Shown: piece after piece, positions 8,404 through 11,077 of the stretch | Position numbering within the stretch: position 1 is the first letter of the stretch | Layout: every line of letters begins with the position of its first letter | Assembly (NCBI GenBank): GCA_009776385.1 | Contig: WRFT01000040.1 | Location: 1-11,077, forward strand | Length of the DNA stretch: 11,077 nt | Direction of reading: 5' to 3' | Origin: Clostridia bacterium | Lineage (GTDB): Bacteria; Bacillota; Clostridia; Christensenellales; Aristaeellaceae | The notes under the pieces: model-generated | What the model was told of the DNA's origin: nothing | Seen by the model: only the letters and a program-made list of their open reading frames with translations | Databases searched by the model: none | Position numbers and translations under genes: made by a program

Positions 8404-8651
8404 ATTTTTCCAAAAAATCCTTTTGATTTTAATCCGCTAGGACTAAAATCTGACTATTATCCGGGTTCTGATAATGGTGCTATAATCAAGTGGAGTATGC
8501 TTGGGACAAAAACTGCCGTTTTGAATGGAATGAAGATTTTCGGAAAGGTCCACATTACCATATTCCTGTAGATAACCAACACGAAGGCCCTCACTATTGG
8601 CCTGGTGACCTTGTTCCAGATCCATATGTATCAATCTATTTCCATTATTGA
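8404..8651 (+). pseudogene. Broken C-terminal polymorphic-toxin-like module
   Basis: The frame starting V-I-F-P-K runs from 8404 through PFDFNPLGL, SDYYPGSDNG, AIIKW and GTKTAV to about 8520. The frame ending in TGA at 8649-8651 gives FEWNEDFRKGPHYHIP, then GPHYWPGDLVPDPY and SIYF. Adding one T to the run at 8519-8522 joins the two into one uninterrupted reading, TAV-FEWNED, so a one-base loss is the likely break. The GxHYH...HYWPG pattern resembles C-terminal modules of Rhs/WapA/LXG-type contact toxins; this is recognition from memory, without a named family. No delivery domain, signal or start codon precedes it: the first frame is open only back to 8344. The 141-residue gene starting 15 bases later sits where an immunity gene belongs. 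The exact left boundary is uncertain. Confidence 0.65.
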
Positions 8652-8666
8652 AAGGAGGGACTCGCG

Positions 8667-9092
8667 ATGCGAAAAGAATATACTCAAACCAACAAAGAGA
8701 GAATACGGGAAGATATATATTTACATGATTTAAAAATAACAAAGTTAGTTTGGGATTATCAGGATCGTTTTGTTTCATTTGAAATACGACAATACGATTC
8801 GCGACACGAAACAGGACGTCTCACTCTTTATAAAGTCGTATATATAGAGGGGAGTGCACTGGGATTATGGAATGGCGGTGTGGAGTATCCAATTTACCTC
8901 GATTGTATATTCGCAGGCCCTGAATGCTCAGTATCAAATGTGATTGCGGATTGTGTTAAAAAGAGCAAAGCTGCTCCTGAAATATGTGCTTTACCAAACC
9001 CTGATGATTACTTTTGCGTAGTTTTAGGGACAACGGCAGGTGATCAATTGAGATTCATCGTGGAAAAGATTGTTTGGGAAACTGACGAGTAG
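8667..9092 (+). CDS. Hypothetical protein, putative immunity protein of the broken toxin
   Basis: This intact gene encodes a soluble protein of 141 residues with no signal peptide or membrane helix. The ATG has AGGAGGG seven bases upstream (8653-8659), a very strong site. It starts 15 bases after the stop of the toxin-like module on the same strand, the usual toxin-then-immunity order. The sequence alternates charged and hydrophobic residues (KITKLVWDYQDRFVSFEIR, RLTLYKVVYIEG), suggesting a beta-rich fold, with an acidic C-terminus (WETDE). Acidic, small, beta-rich proteins are frequent among immunity proteins, but I do not recognise the family. Base composition by eye is more AT-rich than in the flanking importer and Ogt genes, consistent with acquired DNA. 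The immunity role rests mostly on position. An unrelated small cytoplasmic protein remains possible. Confidence 0.75.
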   Translation: MRKEYTQTNKERIREDIYLHDLKITKLVWDYQDRFVSFEIRQYDSRHETGRLTLYKVVYIEGSALGLWNGGVEYPIYLDCIFAGPECSVSNVIADCVKKSKAAPEICALPNPDDYFCVVLGTTAGDQLRFIVEKIVWETDE

Positions 9093-9166
9093 CTGCAAAA
9101 CAGAAGCCAATCTAGGTTTTTCACATAACAGAAGCAGGGGCTGTTTTTATACTAATGCTGCAAACT

Positions 9167-9199
9167 TCCGCTAGTCGTCCGTATTGGGCGGCTAGTGGA
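9167..9199 (+). repeat. 14-bp imperfect hairpin with three G.U pairs
   Basis: TCCGCTAGTCGTCC (9167-9180) and GGGCGGCTAGTGGA (9186-9199) pair over 14 positions around the loop GTATT. Eleven pairs are Watson-Crick and three are G.U when transcribed on the plus strand; on the minus strand those three would be A.C mismatches. This points to a plus-strand RNA structure downstream of the putative immunity gene. No U run follows the right arm, so it is not a canonical terminator. A related core, GACGACTAGTG, occurs at 8393-8403 at the left edge of the toxin module. Confidence 0.6.
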
Positions 9200-9210
9200 T
9201 TCCTGTAATC

Positions 9211-9378
9211 TCATAAATCCCACTGGATTATCCTTATCTCCCACCGGTGCTGCCCCTCCATAACCACTTCACTTCCAATCTCAATACGGTTAATAAGCTT
9301 ATTCAATGTAAGCGGGGTTAATTCCCGGATGTCAAAGTAATCCCCAATAACTTCGTGTAATTTTTCAAACAACAGGCT
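9211..9378 (-). pseudogene. C-terminal remnant of a large serine recombinase
   Basis: The minus-strand frame ending at TGA (9211-9213) reads 55 residues that include LFEKLHEVIG, YFDIRELTPLTLNKLINRIE and a terminal WEIRIIQWDL. The RELTP-x-x-LNxLIxRIEI block followed by a basic strand is typical of the C-terminal end of large serine recombinases/resolvases of Bacillota transposons and integrative elements. The frame is closed by a TAA directly upstream of 9378, and no catalytic resolvase domain or zinc-ribbon region is present nearby. It is therefore a fossil tail, not a functional gene. It marks past mobile-element activity next to the toxin-immunity fragment. Confidence 0.65.
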
Positions 9379-9531
9379 TTACGTTTTATCCACAAAAAAT
9401 CCCTAATTATCGTTAATATTATAGTGTGTAACGTTAGAGGGCAAATCACCCATGTGTCGGATAATCTATGAGGACTTGGGTAAAGGTTACTATATTGTGT
9501 AAACATTATTTATATCACCTCATTCTTAGCC
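9379..9531. other. AT-rich spacer with no recognisable gene
   Basis: This stretch separates the recombinase remnant from the end of the Ogt gene. It is AT-rich by eye and holds short palindromes such as TAACGTTA. Short frames on both strands show no motif or ribosome binding site I can support. No U-run terminator for the Ogt gene is visible just after its stop. Confidence 0.5.
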
Positions 9532-10056
9532 CTACTTCGGAACAAAAAGCCCCCGCATATCCACGCCTTCCAATTCCAGCAATTTCATTTTTATGTCCAG
9601 TCCGCCGGCGTAGCCTGTCAAGCTGCCGTTTGAACCGACAACACGATGGCAGGGAATGATAATAGATAGGGGATTATGCCCTACAGCGCCGCCGACCGCC
9701 TGGCTTGAAAGGCGGTCCCTTCCCATATGAGCCGCCGCCTTTTTCGCGATAGCCGCGTAAGTGGTGACCGTGCCATAGGGTATTTCGCATAGCATTCGCC
9801 AAACACACAGGCGGAACGCGCTGCCGGCAGGGGCCAGCGGCAGTTCGTCAATGCCGGGTTTTTCACCCGCAAAATACCTGTCCAGCCAATTTTTGGCGGT
9901 GATGAATACGGGTATGTCATCCTTTCCGGCCATGGCCCCGGGTATGCCGCCTCCGTAATACTTTTGCCCCCGGAACCATAAACCGGCAAGTTTGTCGTTA
10001 TGACAGGCCAGCGTCATCATGCCTATGGGGGATGCATAAGCGGTTGAATAATACAT
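9532..10056 (-). CDS. ogt: Methylated-DNA--protein-cysteine S-methyltransferase (Ogt type)
   Basis: This cytoplasmic suicide DNA-repair protein moves the alkyl group from O6-methylguanine or O4-methylthymine onto its own cysteine. The chain is 174 residues, the normal Ogt length. It has an N-terminal ribonuclease-H-like part (MYYSTAYASPIGMMTLAC) and the C-terminal DNA-binding domain with GTVTTYAAIA and the active site IIIPCHRVV, nucleophile Cys136, followed by GSLTGYAGG. The motif before it reads SSQAVGGAVGHNP, with Gln119 where human AGT has its arginine finger; I believe this variant is common in clostridial Ogt. The start at 10056 is chosen over an ATG at 10104 because GGGAGG lies seven bases upstream of the former and nothing suitable precedes the latter. 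It follows the GH127-like gene by 56 bases on the same strand and may be co-transcribed with it. Confidence 0.95.
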   Translation of the reverse strand: MYYSTAYASPIGMMTLACHNDKLAGLWFRGQKYYGGGIPGAMAGKDDIPVFITAKNWLDRYFAGEKPGIDELPLAPAGSAFRLCVWRMLCEIPYGTVTTYAAIAKKAAAHMGRDRLSSQAVGGAVGHNPLSIIIPCHRVVGSNGSLTGYAGGLDIKMKLLELEGVDMRGLFVPK

Positions 10057-10063
10057 GGACAGG

Positions 10064-10069
10064 CCTCCC
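10064..10069 (-). promoter_or_regulatory. Ribosome binding site deciding the Ogt start
   Basis: GGGAGG on the minus strand stands seven bases before the ATG at 10054-10056. The in-frame ATG 48 bases further upstream has no such sequence, so the shorter 174-residue product is preferred. Confidence 0.75.
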
Positions 10070-10112
10070 GTTTTTTTCGTTTGGTTAGCGTCTATTTTCT
10101 GCATATGCGCGC

Positions 10113-11077
10113 TTATGCTTCAGCTATGACGGGCATCTCGGTCATACGCAGTTTGGCGCAGCCGTAAGGAATCATGCGCACCGGCCTCGGCGGGCCCAGT
10201 GGTACCCTTGCGCGCGGTTCCGCTGCGCATACACCGTATTCCTCCGGCCAGTCGATGGGTACCATATCCGTCAATAACTCTATAGCGGGCGCGGCGGTAT
10301 TAAAAGGCGCGTCGGCGACCGCGTTCTCCCGCAGGCGCGGTTGCTTGCCGTAAAACGCGTAATTCCAAGGCGATAGGGGCAAGACCTCATAATCGCAATA
10401 GGGGAATTTTCGCTCGATGCCCTTGTCCGTATATTCGCGCCTTTCCCATTTTTCGTCGATCGCCACGGAGTAAAGCAGCGGGCCGCGCCACAAGCAAGCC
10501 ATTTGACGCGGGCGGGGCATAAAGTCAAAATCAAACGCCAGTTCTACCCGGACTTCCTCGGTTCCCCGCCAGACGCGGCGCAGTGGATGGAAGACGCCGG
10601 TTTGCACGGGTACGCCGTCAACCACAGCGCCGACGGCGAATGCGGGAATCCGTATGCTTAACGTAAACTCGGTTTCGCGTTCGCATTCTACCACATAGCG
10701 TAGGCGGCCCGAAAAGGGGTAATCGGTCTGCAGGCTGCATGTCACCGGAACGCCGCCCATGCTGCAACGCACCCGGCAGGGTACAAGCACAACCGAGGCT
10801 AACTCGTCAGGCCCGTACATGAAGGCAGACATCGCCAGCTTGGGCCAGGCCTGATTAAAGTTGGCGGTACAGCAGCCAAAGTTCGGTTCCAAGCCGAATA
10901 AATGCGACTCCGGCCCGTTGGTGCCAAACACCACATGATCCTTTGGCAGCGCTTGACAGCGTACCTGATTGACCATCTGATCGTACTGGTGTGACCACAT
11001 ATCCGTGCTTATCGCGGCGGGCAGGGCATTGAAGGCCAGCCGCTCCAAGCTGTCTGCCCAATGCGGATCCCCGCCCG
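10113..11077 (-). CDS. GH127/DUF1680-like beta-L-arabinofuranosidase family protein, C-terminal part
   Basis: This is the C-terminal 320 or so residues of a glycoside hydrolase of the DUF1680/GH127 (possibly GH146-like) group, which removes beta-L-arabinofuranose from plant glycans. The frame is open to the right edge; the segment GGDPHWADS precedes LERLAFNALPAAIS, so the TTG at 11046-11048 is not the start. Full-length relatives have about 550-650 residues. The visible part contains the end of the (alpha/alpha) barrel, with EPNFGCCTANFNQAWPKL. Its Cys-Cys pair (codons 10869-10874) corresponds to the zinc ligands and nucleophile region in characterised GH127 enzymes. C-terminal beta-sandwich sequence follows (RYVVECERETEFTLSIRIPAFA and GPLLYSVAIDEKWE). 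The upstream zinc-binding Glu/Cys would lie just before or outside this part. Substrate specificity within the family cannot be told from the sequence. Confidence 0.85.
   Translation of the reverse strand, partial: GGDPHWADSLERLAFNALPAAISTDMWSHQYDQMVNQVRCQALPKDHVVFGTNGPESHLFGLEPNFGCCTANFNQAWPKLAMSAFMYGPDELASVVLVPCRVRCSMGGVPVTCSLQTDYPFSGRLRYVVECERETEFTLSIRIPAFAVGAVVDGVPVQTGVFHPLRRVWRGTEEVRVELAFDFDFMPRPRQMACLWRGPLLYSVAIDEKWERREYTDKGIERKFPYCDYEVLPLSPWNYAFYGKQPRLRENAVADAPFNTAAPAIELLTDMVPIDWPEEYGVCAAEPRARVPLGPPRPVRMIPYGCAKLRMTEMPVIAEA

Noticed and set aside
8199..8426. A plus-strand 75-codon frame upstream of the toxin module
   Set aside because: It runs antisense over the promoter and leader of the importer operon, lacks a ribosome binding site and has no family resemblance.
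9127..9148. A rho-independent terminator for the 141-residue gene
   Set aside because: Only a 5-bp AACAG/CTGTT stem with a 9-base loop precedes a short T run, which is too weak to call. Kept as a finding about the repeat only.
9318..9506. A 62-codon minus-strand frame starting MFTQYSNLY
   Set aside because: It has no ribosome binding site and no recognisable motif, and it overlaps the recombinase remnant in another frame that carries clear family sequence. Treated as chance.
10057..10104. An N-terminal extension of Ogt by 16 residues
   Set aside because: The extension has no ribosome binding site, while the internal ATG has GGGAGG at good spacing and gives the usual family length.

Overview
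The window reads as bacterial chromosome, most likely a Bacillota member of the Clostridia type. The pointers are strong AGGAGG-type ribosome binding sites, a consensus sigma-A promoter, a large dCache/PAS/HisKA/REC/HPt hybrid kinase beside an HD-GYP protein, a clostridial-style Ogt and a recombinase remnant of the kind seen in Bacillota mobile elements. One point does not fit a standard monoderm: the secreted binding protein has a signal peptidase I leader and no lipobox. The assignment is an inference from style, not from a marker gene.

Left part (1-4349, plus strand): the 3' end of an HD-GYP c-di-GMP phosphodiesterase domain protein, then after 31 bases a 1283-residue membrane hybrid histidine kinase with an internal receiver and a C-terminal HPt domain. 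They look like one signalling operon. No DNA-binding response regulator lies inside the window.

Middle part (8198 down to 4351, minus strand): a three-gene ABC importer operon of the AfuABC/FbpABC type, in the order binding protein, ATPase, fused two-domain permease. It has a clear promoter (TTGAAA, 17 bp, TATAAT) at 8254-8282. A 9-bp perfect stem-loop lies between the binding protein and ATPase genes, and the ATPase and permease genes overlap by 7 bases. The permease stop and the kinase stop are separated by one base, so the two operons converge with no room for a terminator. The binding protein looks closer to the AfuA/phosphorylated-compound branch than to true ferric FbpA, so 'iron transporter' should not be taken as settled.

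Accessory patch (about 8290-9530): by eye more AT-rich than its surroundings and built of fragments. It holds the C-terminal module of a polymorphic-toxin-like protein broken by an apparent one-base loss in a T run. Next comes an intact 141-residue gene in the position of its immunity protein. A 14-bp G.U-containing hairpin and the last 55 codons of a large serine recombinase on the minus strand follow. I read this as a decayed, orphan toxin-immunity cassette beside mobile-element debris. It is the most interesting part of the window.

Right part (11077 down to 9532, minus strand): the C-terminal part of a GH127-like (DUF1680) beta-L-arabinofuranosidase-family protein, followed by an Ogt-type methylated-DNA-protein cysteine methyltransferase. 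No tRNA, rRNA, CRISPR array or complete insertion sequence was seen.
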